64,000 nt of DNA from Streptomyces sp. DH5 (GTDB lineage: Bacteria; Actinomycetota; Actinomycetes; Streptomycetales; Streptomycetaceae), in assembly GCF_020873915.1 (NCBI RefSeq), contig NZ_JAHWGP010000002.1, forward strand, positions 186,001-250,000. The letters are read 5' to 3'. The position numbers and the translations under genes were made by a program. The notes below the pieces were generated by a model, which worked only from the letters and a program-made list of their open reading frames with translations, had not been told where the DNA came from and made no database searches. Shown piece by piece: positions 37,233 through 45,741 of this stretch (position 1 is the stretch's first letter; every line of letters begins with the position of its first letter).

Positions 37233-38372
37233 TTACGTGCGGCGACGTGCAGAGGGGTCGCGTTCGGCGACGTGCCGGGCGACCGAGTCGACGCCGGGAC
37301 GGGCGTACCGCTCCAGGGAGCGGACGGATGCGTGGCGGGAACGGGCCAGCAGCATCGGGGTAGAGGTGCCGTCCTCCGCGTCGTGCGTCAGGGCACTGTG
37401 ACGTAGCCGGTGGAGCGTCCAGCCGTCCAGGTCCTCGATGTCGTCGGGTGAGGCGAGGGGGTGGGCCGGCAGCCGGGTGTTCTCCTCGAAGATCTCCTCA
37501 GCGCGGCGGTAGGAGAGCCGGGCCCGGCCGGTCTCCGGGCACACGTCGAGCGTCGGTGTTCCGGCGGGCGCCTTGCGGTCGGTGAGGAACAGCGGGCCGC
37601 GGGTACGGCGGGCGATGAGACGGGGCAGGAGCTGGGCGGTGCCGGACTGCCAGTGAATCCACTCCGGCGCCCCGCCCTTGGCGGTGATCCTGCCGCGCTT
37701 GTCCTGCGGGTAGAGGTCTTCCACGTTGAGGCACAGCACCTCGTCGGCGCGTGCGGCGGACTCGTAGAGCATCTTCCACTGCGTCTTCTCCCGCAGTGCG
37801 ACGTCGAGGCGCCACAGGACGGCGATCTGGTTCTCCGCTAGGGCCTTGGTGCGGTCGGGCGGTGCCGGCCGTCGCTCGATGCCGATCGTCGGATCGCACT
37901 CGATCCAGCCTTGGCGCTGCCACCAGCCGATCGCCTTGCGCGCGATGGACAGTTCGCGGTTGACGGTGTCGGCGTCCATCTCGTCCGCCCGTGCCGCCGC
38001 CAGTTCGGCCAGGACCTCGGGCAGCGCGGGGTCGTCGATCGCGGTGACGGGGAAGAGGGGCGGCTTCGCGCCCCGGCGGGCGGGCCCGGTCGGCGCCGGT
38101 TCTCCCGTGAGCATCCACCCCCATGTCGTCAGTGAGATCCGGTAGATCCGCGCGGAGGACTTCGCGATCCCGGCGCCGGTGAGGTACCGCTCGACCGCCG
38201 CGGTGTACGACGCGGGCGGGGCGGACAGAGGTACGACCCGAGCACGCGGCAACCGAAGTGCGCCCCCACTCCCGAGTTCGGTCACCGGTTCGATCGTCGC
38301 ACCGTCCTGTCCTTCCGGTACTGCCGCAGTAAATGCGTACACCTCGCCCCGGCGGCTGGATTGGTCCACCAC
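37233..38372 (-). CDS. Tyrosine site-specific recombinase/integrase
   Basis: 379 residues. A core-binding helical domain (YTAAVERYLTGAGIAKSSARIY) precedes the catalytic domain with Arg in ESAARADEVLCLNVEDL, HRLRHSALTH (H-x-x-R), and the nucleophile Tyr in SLERYARPG. It inserts or excises DNA at att sites. The GTG at 38372 is the first plausible start; no strong ribosome site is seen. Its 5' coding region includes one of the repeated CTGCCGCAGTAAAT motifs. It seems intact. Confidence 0.85.
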   Translation of the reverse strand: MVDQSSRRGEVYAFTAAVPEGQDGATIEPVTELGSGGALRLPRARVVPLSAPPASYTAAVERYLTGAGIAKSSARIYRISLTTWGWMLTGEPAPTGPARRGAKPPLFPVTAIDDPALPEVLAELAAARADEMDADTVNRELSIARKAIGWWQRQGWIECDPTIGIERRPAPPDRTKALAENQIAVLWRLDVALREKTQWKMLYESAARADEVLCLNVEDLYPQDKRGRITAKGGAPEWIHWQSGTAQLLPRLIARRTRGPLFLTDRKAPAGTPTLDVCPETGRARLSYRRAEEIFEENTRLPAHPLASPDDIEDLDGWTLHRLRHSALTHDAEDGTSTPMLLARSRHASVRSLERYARPGVDSVARHVAERDPSARRRT

Positions 38373-38431
38373 AGGTCGCGGTGATCACGGCAGGGGCTCT
38401 GCCGCAGTAAATCCGGCATTTACTGCGGTAG
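38321..38431. repeat. Three copies of a 14-bp motif at the integrase start
   Basis: CTGCCGCAGTAAAT occurs at 38321-38334 and 38399-38412, and inverted with one mismatch at 38418-38431. The last two form an 11-bp perfect stem around CCGGC (38402-38428). One copy is inside the integrase coding region, one between the genes, and one ends the WYL regulator gene (its Pro-Gln-stop). It could be an attachment or integrase arm site, an operator, or a terminator. Confidence 0.6.
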
Positions 38432-39394
38432 TTCCTCCGGTCTCCGCTGGGCGGCTGCGGTGAGCCGGGCGGCCAGATCCTTGAGCGCCTGCCGTAGTTC
38501 GTCGGGATGGTGGATGGTGAAGGGCCACTCCAGGGAGGCGAGCATGTGGGCCATGCCGTCCAGCCGTTCTGCCCGTGCGTGCATGAGAACGCCGGTGGGC
38601 TGGGCGGTGAGGGTCACCGCGGAGCGGGGCAGCCGGCGGGCGATCTCATCGAGGGGGCCGTGGATCGTCACCTCGACCTGCCAGCGGTAGGGCCCCTGAG
38701 CGAGGGTCGAGGTCAGGTGGGCCACGGGGTCGAAGCCGTCGGGTGCAGTGAAGCTGTCGGCTCGAGAGGTGACGGAGGCGATGCGGTCGATGCGGAAGGT
38801 GCGCAGGCTGTCGCGGAGGTGGTCGTGGCCGACGACGTACCAGCGGCCGGTGTGGAAGACCACGCCGTAGGGGTCGACGTCGCGTTCGGTGTGTTCCTGG
38901 CGCCAGGACTGGTGGCTGATACCGACGGTCGTGCGGGCGCGGGATGCCTGGGCCAGTGCCAGCAGGACGCCGGTTCCGGGTGCCTGCCCAATCACGGCGT
39001 TGGCGGTGAAGGACAGGGTCTCCCGCATGGCGGCGAGCGGTTCGCGCAGGGCGTGCGGGAGCACCCGCTCGATCTTGGCCAAGGCACCGGCACTGGCCGG
39101 TGCCGCGGTGCCCATGCCCAGACGTTCTGCTGCGAGCAGGCCAAGAACGACGGCGAGGGCCTCGTCATTGGTGAGGACCAGAGGTGGCATGCGGTAGCCG
39201 CGGGCCAGCCGGTAGCCGCCGTAGCGGCCTCGTTCGGCCTCCACGGGGATGCCCAGTTCCCGCAGGTGCGCGGTGTACCGGCGCACCGTGCGCACGTCGG
39301 TGTCCAGCCGGTCGGCCAGCTCCGCCCCGGTGAGCCGGGCGTTGGACTGGAGGAGTTCCAGCAGGGTCAGCACACGAGTCAGGGGATGCGACAT
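38420..39394 (-). CDS. YafY-type HTH/WYL domain transcriptional regulator
   Basis: 324 residues. An N-terminal helix-turn-helix (LTGAELADRLDTDVRTVRRYTAHLRELG) and wing RGRYGGYRL are followed by a WYL domain with GRWYVVGHDHLRDSLRTFRIDRI and a C-terminal WCX segment. Such regulators sense ligands or nucleic acids and often control neighbouring genes. It is divergent from the hydrolase gene with an 80-bp gap, making that hydrolase and the glycosylase likely targets. Confidence 0.88.
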   Translation of the reverse strand: MSHPLTRVLTLLELLQSNARLTGAELADRLDTDVRTVRRYTAHLRELGIPVEAERGRYGGYRLARGYRMPPLVLTNDEALAVVLGLLAAERLGMGTAAPASAGALAKIERVLPHALREPLAAMRETLSFTANAVIGQAPGTGVLLALAQASRARTTVGISHQSWRQEHTERDVDPYGVVFHTGRWYVVGHDHLRDSLRTFRIDRIASVTSRADSFTAPDGFDPVAHLTSTLAQGPYRWQVEVTIHGPLDEIARRLPRSAVTLTAQPTGVLMHARAERLDGMAHMLASLEWPFTIHHPDELRQALKDLAARLTAAAQRRPEELPQ

Positions 39395-39474
39395 GGATCA
39401 CTCAGCGTTTCAGGGCGGATTCTGTCCTGTATCGACTTTACGCTCCCCGCAGCACCTCACTTCAGGGAGATCAC

Positions 39475-40209
39475 ATGGCCACCTTCGTACTCGTTCCCGG
39501 CGCCTGGCTCGGGGCATGGGCCTGGGAAGACACCGCCCGCGCTCTCCAGGAGCGCGGCCACACCGCGCTGCCGCTGACACTGACCGGCCTGGCCGAACAC
39601 GCCGACCAGGGCGGCCCCCAGACGAACCTGGACACGCACATCGCGGACATCGCGGGATTCGCCGAAGAGCATGATCTGCGCGATGTCACGCTGGTCGCCC
39701 ACAGCTACGCGGCTGCCCCGGTAACCGGGGCAGCCGGACGTCTCGGCGACCGGCTGGAACGCGTGACCTACGTGGACAGCGCCCCATTCGCCGCAGGCAT
39801 GTGCATGCTCGACCTCATGCCACCGCAGGCAGCGGACCAGCTGCGCCAGCAGGTCGACGCTTCCGGCGACGGGTGGCGGCTACCGATGCCGCCGTTTGAG
39901 GTCCTGGGCTTGTCCAGCAGCCTCGACGGGCTCGATGGGGGCCAGCGGAACACTCTGCGCACGCGTGCCACCCCTCAGCCGTTCGGCACCTACACCCAGC
40001 GCCTCGCCGACCCGGCCAAGCCCGGTCCCGGTGTGGACCGTGTCCTGATCGCGTGCCATGACTTCGCAGGGCTGCTGGATGCCGGGGTGCCGATGCTGGC
40101 CTACCTGAACCAGCCGCCGTGGCGGCGCTTCGACCTGCCCACCGGGCACTGGCCGATGCTGTCCGCGCCCGCCGAACTCGCCGACATCCTCGACAAGGCC
40201 GTCTCCTGA
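39475..40209 (+). CDS. Alpha/beta-fold hydrolase
   Basis: 244 residues in the esterase/hydroxynitrile-lyase-like branch: VLVPGAWLGAWAW as oxyanion segment, nucleophile Ser77 in VAHSYAAAP, a late Asp, and His in TGHWPMLSAP. The family acts on small esters. AGGGAG lies before the ATG at 39475. It heads a two-gene run with the AlkZ-like gene (27-bp gap), and its divergent partner is the WYL regulator. Confidence 0.85.
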   Translation: MATFVLVPGAWLGAWAWEDTARALQERGHTALPLTLTGLAEHADQGGPQTNLDTHIADIAGFAEEHDLRDVTLVAHSYAAAPVTGAAGRLGDRLERVTYVDSAPFAAGMCMLDLMPPQAADQLRQQVDASGDGWRLPMPPFEVLGLSSSLDGLDGGQRNTLRTRATPQPFGTYTQRLADPAKPGPGVDRVLIACHDFAGLLDAGVPMLAYLNQPPWRRFDLPTGHWPMLSAPAELADILDKAVS

Positions 40210-40235
40210 CCGCGCCGGCCGAGAGGCACAGCCCG

Positions 40236-41312
40236 ATGCCTGACCACGAGAGCATCCGCAGGCTGCGGGCCCGTGCTCAGGCCCTGGCCGGCGGAGCATG
40301 CGAGGCCTCTGCCGAGGTGGTCGTCCGACGGGTCTTCGCCATCCAGGCCCAGGACGCCACGGCCGCCGATCTGGGCATCCGGGTACGCGGCCGGGACATC
40401 ACCGCCCAGGCCATCCGCACGGCGTACGAGAAAGAGCGGAGCATCGTCCGCAACTGGTACATGCGCGGCACCCTGCACACCATCCCCAGCGACGACGCCC
40501 GCTGGGTGTTGCAGTTGCTGTCCCCGCGGATCCTTGCCGCAACGAACCGCCGCTACCAGCAGCTGAGCCTGGGCGATGATCTGCGCAGGCGCGCCGACCA
40601 TCTCATCCGGCGCGCTCTTGCCGCGCACGGCCCACTCACCCGGGCCGACCTGACCGAGCGCCTTACCACCCTCGGTATTCCGCCGGACGGGCAGGCGCCT
40701 TTCTACCTGATCCGCCACGCGGCACTCACCGGCCTCCTCTGTCACGGCCCGCAGCGCGCCGGTGAGGCAACGTATGTACTGCTCGACGACTGGCTGCCTC
40801 CCAGCGGGCGCTTCCGGTGGGAGGGAGACTCTGCCCTCACCGAGCTGGCCCGCCGTTACCTGGCCGCGCACGCCCCCGCCACCTTGGAGGACTTCGCCGC
40901 CTGGTCCGGACTGCCGGTCACCTGGGCCCGCAGGGCCTGGAAAATGCTGGCGGAATCCGGCGTGATCACCGAGTACGGTGCATTGACCATGCTCGCCGGG
41001 CGGGTGAAAGAACTCCCACGCTCGTCTGACACCCCGGACGTTCGCATGCTGCCCGCCTACGACAACTACCTGATCGGCTACCGCACCCGCGAGGCGTCCG
41101 TCCCCGCTCTCCACCAGGCCCGCGTCTGGCCAGGAGGCGGCCTCATCCGCCCCACCGTCATCGCCGACGGCCTGGCCATCGCCACCTGGACCCGTGGCCC
41201 CGGCTCGCGCTCCATCCAGGTGGATGCGTTCGAACCTGTCCCGCCTCAGACCGAGCAGGGTATCGACATGGAAAAGGAGGCCGTCGTCGGCTTTCTGCGG
41301 CCCACCACATAG
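40236..41312 (+). CDS. AlkZ/YcaQ-like winged-helix DNA glycosylase family protein (HTH_42)
   Basis: 358 residues of the winged-helix DNA-binding family. The short QAQ motif in VFAIQAQDATAADLGIRVRG matches the catalytic QxQ site of AlkZ, the glycosylase that unhooks azinomycin interstrand crosslinks in its producer; E. coli YcaQ has QxD. The later RGTLHTIP and YDNYLIGYR segments are typical. The ATG at 40236 is preferred to upstream frames that overlap the hydrolase. It probably repairs alkylated or crosslinked DNA. Confidence 0.8.
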   Translation: MPDHESIRRLRARAQALAGGACEASAEVVVRRVFAIQAQDATAADLGIRVRGRDITAQAIRTAYEKERSIVRNWYMRGTLHTIPSDDARWVLQLLSPRILAATNRRYQQLSLGDDLRRRADHLIRRALAAHGPLTRADLTERLTTLGIPPDGQAPFYLIRHAALTGLLCHGPQRAGEATYVLLDDWLPPSGRFRWEGDSALTELARRYLAAHAPATLEDFAAWSGLPVTWARRAWKMLAESGVITEYGALTMLAGRVKELPRSSDTPDVRMLPAYDNYLIGYRTREASVPALHQARVWPGGGLIRPTVIADGLAIATWTRGPGSRSIQVDAFEPVPPQTEQGIDMEKEAVVGFLRPTT

Positions 41313-41339
41313 CCGGCCCGCATCCCGATCCAAGGAGGG

Positions 41340-41585
41340 CGGCCGCATAGGCGAGAACGTTGGGGCAAGCGGCCTGACCGAGGCCGACGGCGATCAGACC
41401 CTGCTCACAGAGCGGGGTGAAGTCGACGTCAAGCTTCGGGTCGTACGCTTCCGGCTGGATGCCGACTTCGTGGGTGCTGTACTCGCCGAACCGGTTGATG
41501 TGTTCGGTCAGGTACGGCGAGATGTGCGCCAGGCCTTCCGGGTCGGTCTCCCGCCCCTCCTCCAGCAGCCGGCGGACGATCTCCG
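41340..41585 (-). pseudogene. Transposase C-terminal fragment, probably Tn3 family
   Basis: The minus frame from about 41585 gives EIVRRLLEEGRETDPEGLAH and then SPYLTEHINRFGEYSTHE, resembling the C-terminal tail of actinobacterial Tn3-type transposases, where such ISPYLTEHI segments close the protein. Only about 80 residues remain. The identification rests on memory of the motif. It abuts the TctA scrap on the opposite strand. Confidence 0.5.
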
Positions 41586-41596
41586 CGATGGGCGCG

Positions 41597-41850
41597 CACA
41601 CGATCGGCGGTGGGGTGATCGACCTGGTACTCCTGTCGACCATCGGTCCGGTCGGCTTCGGCATGCGGCGCTACGGGCTGCCGGTGCCGCCCGCCGCCAT
41701 CGGGGTCGTCCTCGGACCGGCGACCGGACGGCGGCTGCGGCGCGCACGGCAGGTCAGCGACGGCAGCGGCACCGCCCCGATCGGCACTTCGCCCCCGGTG
41801 ATCGCGTACGCGGTCGTGGTGCTGCTGCCGGGCCGGCCGCCGGTGCACGG
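41597..41850 (+). pseudogene. TctA tripartite tricarboxylate transporter permease fragment
   Basis: The plus frame reads IDLVLLSTIGPVGFGMRRYG, then PPAAIGVVLGP, RRLRRARQVSDG and PPVIAYAVVVLL. This is the last transmembrane portion of TctA permeases, which normally have VxGxMRxxxxPxAPxxLGxVLGP here. The remaining 400 or so residues of the protein are absent. It marks the right flank of the integrase island. Confidence 0.65.
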
Positions 41851-42022
41851 GGTGCTGCGCTGCCCCGCAGGAGCGCCCGGACCCGATCGAACGTCGAGTT
41901 CGACTCCCGGGGGCGCGGCCCGCGCGTGCCGCGCCCCGCCGGTGCGGGGCGCCGGAGCGCTCGTACCGCAACCCGTCGCCCCCCTTGACGTGTCAGCGAC
42001 AACAGTGGCTTCATGTGCGACA

Positions 42023-42036
42023 TGGGAGCGCTCCCA
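42023..42036 (+). promoter_or_regulatory. CebR box
   Basis: TGGGAGCGCTCCCA, a perfect 14-bp palindrome identical to the classical operator of CebR, the cello-oligosaccharide-sensing LacI-type repressor of Streptomyces. It ends 22 bp before the esterase start codon. Confidence 0.92.
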
Positions 42037-42058
42037 TATTTCCAGGGAAGGGGAAACC

Positions 42059-43150
42059 ATGCGCGACACCCGCCTCCTGCGCTCACGCACACTGCCGCTG
42101 CTCGGCCTGCTGGCCGCCCTGCTCCTCCCCCTCGGCCTGACGGCGGCCCCGGGCGCGTCGGCCGCCCCGGCCGCGACCCCGGTACGCGTCATGCCGCTCG
42201 GCGACTCGATCACCGGGTCCCCCGGCTGCTGGCGGGCGCTGCTGTGGAACCGGCTGCTGGACGCCGGCCACACGGACGTCGACTTCGTCGGCACACTGCC
42301 CGCACAGGGCTGCGGCGTGCAGCACGACGGTGACAACGAAGGGCACGGCGGCGAGCTGGCCACCAACGTGGCGGACCAGAGACTCCTCCCCGCCCGCCTC
42401 GCCGCGACCCGGCCGGACATCGTTGTCATGCACTTCGGCACCAACGACGTCTGGAGCAGCGTCCCGCCCGACCGCATCCTCGCCGCCTACACCGAACTGG
42501 TCGCGCAGATGCGGGCGTCCAACCCGCGGATGCGCGTGCTCGTCGCCCAGATCATCCCGATGAACCCCGGCTCGTGCGCCGCGTGCGCGCAGCGGGTCGT
42601 CGACTTCAACGCCCGGATCCCCGCGTGGGCCGCGGCGACGAGCACCGGCACCTCCCCGGTCACGGTGGTGGACCAGTGGACGGGCTTCGACACGGCCACC
42701 GACACCTACGACGGTGTGCACCCCAACGCCGCCGGCGACGGGAAGATCGCCGCCCGCTGGTTCCCCGCCCTGTCGGCCGCCCTGGAGGAGACCGGCGAAC
42801 CCGGTGATCCCGGTGGCCCCGGCGACCCGGGCGCCCCCGTCTGCACCGCCTCCTTCCGCACCGTCTCGGCCTGGCAGGGCGGTCACCAGGCCGAGGTGAC
42901 GGTGACCAACACCTCCGCCGCCCCCGTGACGGGCTGGACGGTGACCGTCGCACCGGCCGACGGCGCCCGCGTCACCCAGGTATGGAACGGCACCCTCCGC
43001 GCCGCCGCCGACGGCACGGTGACCGTCACCGACGCGGGCTGGAACGGCACCCTCGCCCCCGGCGCGAGCACGGCCTTCGGCCTCATCGCCGCCGGCGGAG
43101 CGACCTCCGCCCCGCCGGCGGCGACCGTCGACTGCACGGCCACCCCCTGA
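42059..43150 (+). CDS. Secreted SGNH/GDSL hydrolase with CBM2
   Basis: 363 residues. Signal peptide about 1-36 (LLGLLAALLLPLGL, cleavage near ASA). SGNH domain with Ser50 in PLGDSIT, MHFGTND, and the DGVHPN Asp/His pair. A Gly/Pro-Asp linker (GEPGDPGGPGDP) leads to a family 2 carbohydrate-binding module (about 268-363). Such enzymes are acetylxylan or other carbohydrate esterases. AGGGGAAACC precedes the ATG at 42059. It is first in a CebR-controlled operon with the mannanase, so it likely deacetylates plant polysaccharide. Confidence 0.9.
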   Translation: MRDTRLLRSRTLPLLGLLAALLLPLGLTAAPGASAAPAATPVRVMPLGDSITGSPGCWRALLWNRLLDAGHTDVDFVGTLPAQGCGVQHDGDNEGHGGELATNVADQRLLPARLAATRPDIVVMHFGTNDVWSSVPPDRILAAYTELVAQMRASNPRMRVLVAQIIPMNPGSCAACAQRVVDFNARIPAWAAATSTGTSPVTVVDQWTGFDTATDTYDGVHPNAAGDGKIAARWFPALSAALEETGEPGDPGGPGDPGAPVCTASFRTVSAWQGGHQAEVTVTNTSAAPVTGWTVTVAPADGARVTQVWNGTLRAAADGTVTVTDAGWNGTLAPGASTAFGLIAAGGATSAPPAATVDCTATP

Positions 43151-43200
43151 CGACCCACGGCGAGCACACACGGATCCCCCACCCACTCACTGGAGCCGCC

Positions 43201-44847
43201 ATGAGATCCCCCGAACACCGCCGCACCGTCCCACGCACCGCCGGCCTCCTCGCCACGCTGCTGGGACTCCTCCTCCCGCTCCTAGCCGTCACCACCCCTG
43301 CGGCCCACGCGGCACCCACCGGCTTCCGCGTCGAGAACGGCCGGCTCCTCGAGGCGTCCGGGAACGACTTCGTGATGCGCGGGGTCAACCACGCGCACAC
43401 CTGGTACGCCGACCGGATCGACGCACTGGCGCACATCAAGGCCACGGGCGCCAACACCGTGCGGGTCGTCCTCTCCAGCGGCGACCGCTGGACCCGCAAC
43501 GACGCCTCCGACGTGGCGGACGTGATCGCGCGGTGCAAGCAGAACCGGCTGATCTGCGTCCTGGAGGTGCACGACACCACCGGCTACGGCGAGCAGAGCG
43601 GAGCGGTCACCCTCTCCCGGGCCGCCGACTACTGGATCAGCGTCCGAAGCGCCCTGGCCGGCCAGGAGGACCACGTCATCGTCAACATCGGCAACGAGCC
43701 CCACGGCAACACCGGTTACGCGAACTGGACGGCCGACACCAAGGCGGCGATCCAGAAGCTGCGCGACGCCGGGTTCGAGCACACGCTCATGGTCGACGCC
43801 CCGAACTGGGGCCAGGACTGGACGTTCACCATGCGCGACAACGCCGCGTCGGTCTTCGCCGCCGACCCGGACGCCAACACGGTCTTCTCCATCCACATGT
43901 ACGGCGTGTTCGACACCGCGGCCGAGATCAGCGACTACCTGGGCCGCTTCGTCGCCGCCCGACTCCCCATCGTCGTAGGCGAGTTCGGTCACGACCACTC
44001 CGACGGCAACCCCGACGAGGACACCATCCTGGCCGTCACCCGGCAGCTCGGCCTCGGCTACCTGGGCTGGTCCTGGTCCGGCAACGGCGGTGGCGTCGAG
44101 TACCTCGACATGGTCACGGACTTCGACCCGAACCGGCCGACCGCCTGGGGCGAGCGTCTCCTCGACGGCCCCGACGGCATCGCGGCCACGTCCGAGGAGG
44201 CGGCCGTCTACGGATCCGGCTCCGGCGACGACACCACCGCCCCGACCGCTCCCGGCACCCCGAGCGCCTCGGCGGTGACCGCGTCGTCCGTGACCCTCCG
44301 CTGGGGCGCCGCCACCGACGCGGTCGGCGTCACCGGCTACGACGTCGTGCGGATCGACGCGGGTGCGGAGAGCACCGTCGCCACGACGGCCGGCACCTCC
44401 GCCACCGTCAGCGGCCTCACCGCGGCCACGTCGTACACCTTCGCCGTCTACGCCCGGGACGCCGCCGGCAACCGCTCGCCTCGCTCGGCCGCGGTGGCCG
44501 TCACCACGCCCCCGGGCGGTACGGCGGGTGCCTGCGAGGTGGGTTACCGGGTGACGGGCGAGTGGCCCGGAGGCTTCCAGGGCGAGGTGACCGTGCGCAA
44601 CACCGGCGGCTCGGCGGTCGACGGGTGGACGCTGCGCTGGGCGTTCCCCGCCGGCCAGCGCATCACGCACATGTGGGGCGGTACGCCGGTCCAGAGCGGT
44701 GCGGAGGTGACGGTCACCTCCGCCTCCTACACCGCGTCGATCCCGGCATCCGGCTCGGTCGCCCTCGGCTTCACCGGCTCGCGCTCCGGTACGAATCCGA
44801 GCCCCACGGCGTTCAGCCTGAACGGTGCGGACTGCTCGGTGGCCTGA
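43201..44847 (+). CDS. Secreted GH5 endo-beta-mannanase with FN3 and CBM2
   Basis: 548 residues. Signal peptide about 1-38; GH5 catalytic domain about 39-340 with GVNHAHTWY, acid/base Glu166 in NIGNEPHG and nucleophile Glu261 in VVGEFGHDH; FN3 domain about 346-436; CBM2 about 441-548. The GVNHxHxWY and GEFGHxH segments fit subfamily GH5_8 mannanases, such as ManA of S. lividans; cellulase is the alternative. It lies 50 bp after the esterase, in the same CebR-box operon, and is followed by a strong terminator. Confidence 0.9.
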   Translation: MRSPEHRRTVPRTAGLLATLLGLLLPLLAVTTPAAHAAPTGFRVENGRLLEASGNDFVMRGVNHAHTWYADRIDALAHIKATGANTVRVVLSSGDRWTRNDASDVADVIARCKQNRLICVLEVHDTTGYGEQSGAVTLSRAADYWISVRSALAGQEDHVIVNIGNEPHGNTGYANWTADTKAAIQKLRDAGFEHTLMVDAPNWGQDWTFTMRDNAASVFAADPDANTVFSIHMYGVFDTAAEISDYLGRFVAARLPIVVGEFGHDHSDGNPDEDTILAVTRQLGLGYLGWSWSGNGGGVEYLDMVTDFDPNRPTAWGERLLDGPDGIAATSEEAAVYGSGSGDDTTAPTAPGTPSASAVTASSVTLRWGAATDAVGVTGYDVVRIDAGAESTVATTAGTSATVSGLTAATSYTFAVYARDAAGNRSPRSAAVAVTTPPGGTAGACEVGYRVTGEWPGGFQGEVTVRNTGGSAVDGWTLRWAFPAGQRITHMWGGTPVQSGAEVTVTSASYTASIPASGSVALGFTGSRSGTNPSPTAFSLNGADCSVA

Positions 44848-44853
44848 CCGACG

Positions 44854-44889
44854 GGCTGCCCGGGAGGATCCTCCCCCTCCCGGGCAGCC
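44854..44889 (+). terminator. Hairpin terminator after the mannanase
   Basis: 13-bp perfect stem GGCTGCCCGGGAG / CTCCCGGGCAGCC with a ten-base loop, between the mannanase stop and the converging sortase stop. It could end both transcripts. Confidence 0.82.
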
Positions 44890-44908
44890 GCTTCCGCTTC
44901 CGGCCCGC

Positions 44909-45625
44909 TCAGACGAGACGGGCGAAGACGACCAGGTTCTCGGTGTAGTCCTTGGCTGCGCGGTCGTAGTCGCCGGCGCAGGTGATGAGCCGGACCTGGG
45001 CGTCCGGCGTGTCGGCGTAGACGCGCTCGTCGGGGAAGTCGTCCTTGTCGAAGGACTCCGTCTCGTCGACCTCGAACGTGGCCCTGCTGCCGTCGGCGCG
45101 CAGCACTCGGAACCGGTCGCCCTTCTCCAGCTCGCCGAGCCGCGCGAAGACCGCCGGGGACGTCGCCGTGTCCACGTGGCCGGCGATGATCGCCGTACCG
45201 CGCTCTCCCGGGGAGACGCCCTTGGCGTACCAGCCGACGAGGTTGGTGTTGTGTGCGGGCGGCGGTTCGAGCTGTCCCTTGGTGTCGATGGCGAGATCGA
45301 TGAAGGGGGCGTCGACGCCGATGCCGGGGACGACCAGACGGGTCGGTTCGGAGCGCGGCAGGGCCTTGCCCGCGGGCTCGCCCGCGGCCGGGCCGGTCGA
45401 CGGGGCCGGAGCACTCGAGCCCGGGGCGGACGGCGCCGTGGAGACGGCGCGGGCCGCGTGCGGCCCGTGGGCGTCGTCGGGAGGGTCCTCCCCTCCGCTC
45501 AGCAGCGTCGTGGCCAGCACCAGGCCGGCCCCGCTCCAGAAGACGGCCGTCATTATGGCGCGCAGTCTGCGCCTCGCCGGTGACGCCGCATCGGTTTCGG
45601 GGGGAGTGGGGGGACTGGCCGGCAT
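44909..45625 (-). CDS. Class F sortase
   Basis: About 238 residues. One N-terminal membrane helix (about 30-45), a Pro/Ala/Ser-rich linker, then a sortase beta-barrel with the catalytic His in IIAGHVDT and Cys in LITCAGD, followed by a late Arg. Class F sortases attach surface proteins to the cell wall and are common in actinobacteria. The ATG at 45625 is preferred over GTG 45637 because GAGGTGG lies eight bases upstream. The repeat protein just upstream is a likely partner. Confidence 0.88.
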   Translation of the reverse strand: MPASPPTPPETDAASPARRRLRAIMTAVFWSGAGLVLATTLLSGGEDPPDDAHGPHAARAVSTAPSAPGSSAPAPSTGPAAGEPAGKALPRSEPTRLVVPGIGVDAPFIDLAIDTKGQLEPPPAHNTNLVGWYAKGVSPGERGTAIIAGHVDTATSPAVFARLGELEKGDRFRVLRADGSRATFEVDETESFDKDDFPDERVYADTPDAQVRLITCAGDYDRAAKDYTENLVVFARLV

Positions 45626-45741
45626 CGGGGGGACCACCTCGTTCGGGCACGGCAGCGGTTACGTCACGTGCGAGCGGGCGGGGCCGTCATGACGCGCGTG
45701 GCACGCACGACGGCCCCGGCCGCTATGTCGCCGGGCACGGC

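Larger units (their letters stand above)
37233..41850. mobile_element. Probable integrated element or island remnant
   Basis: A tyrosine integrase at the left edge is followed by a WYL regulator, an alpha/beta hydrolase and an AlkZ-like glycosylase. On the right edge are a transposase C-terminal scrap and the C-terminal scrap of a TctA permease. There are no replication or transfer genes. Boundaries are guesses: the left is the integrase stop, the right the end of the TctA scrap. No flanking direct repeat was found. Confidence 0.5.

Noticed and set aside
43282-45414. Long minus-strand frame across the mannanase
   Set aside because: It is antisense to a gene with signal peptide, catalytic glutamates and CBM2; the opposite translation is compositionally random.
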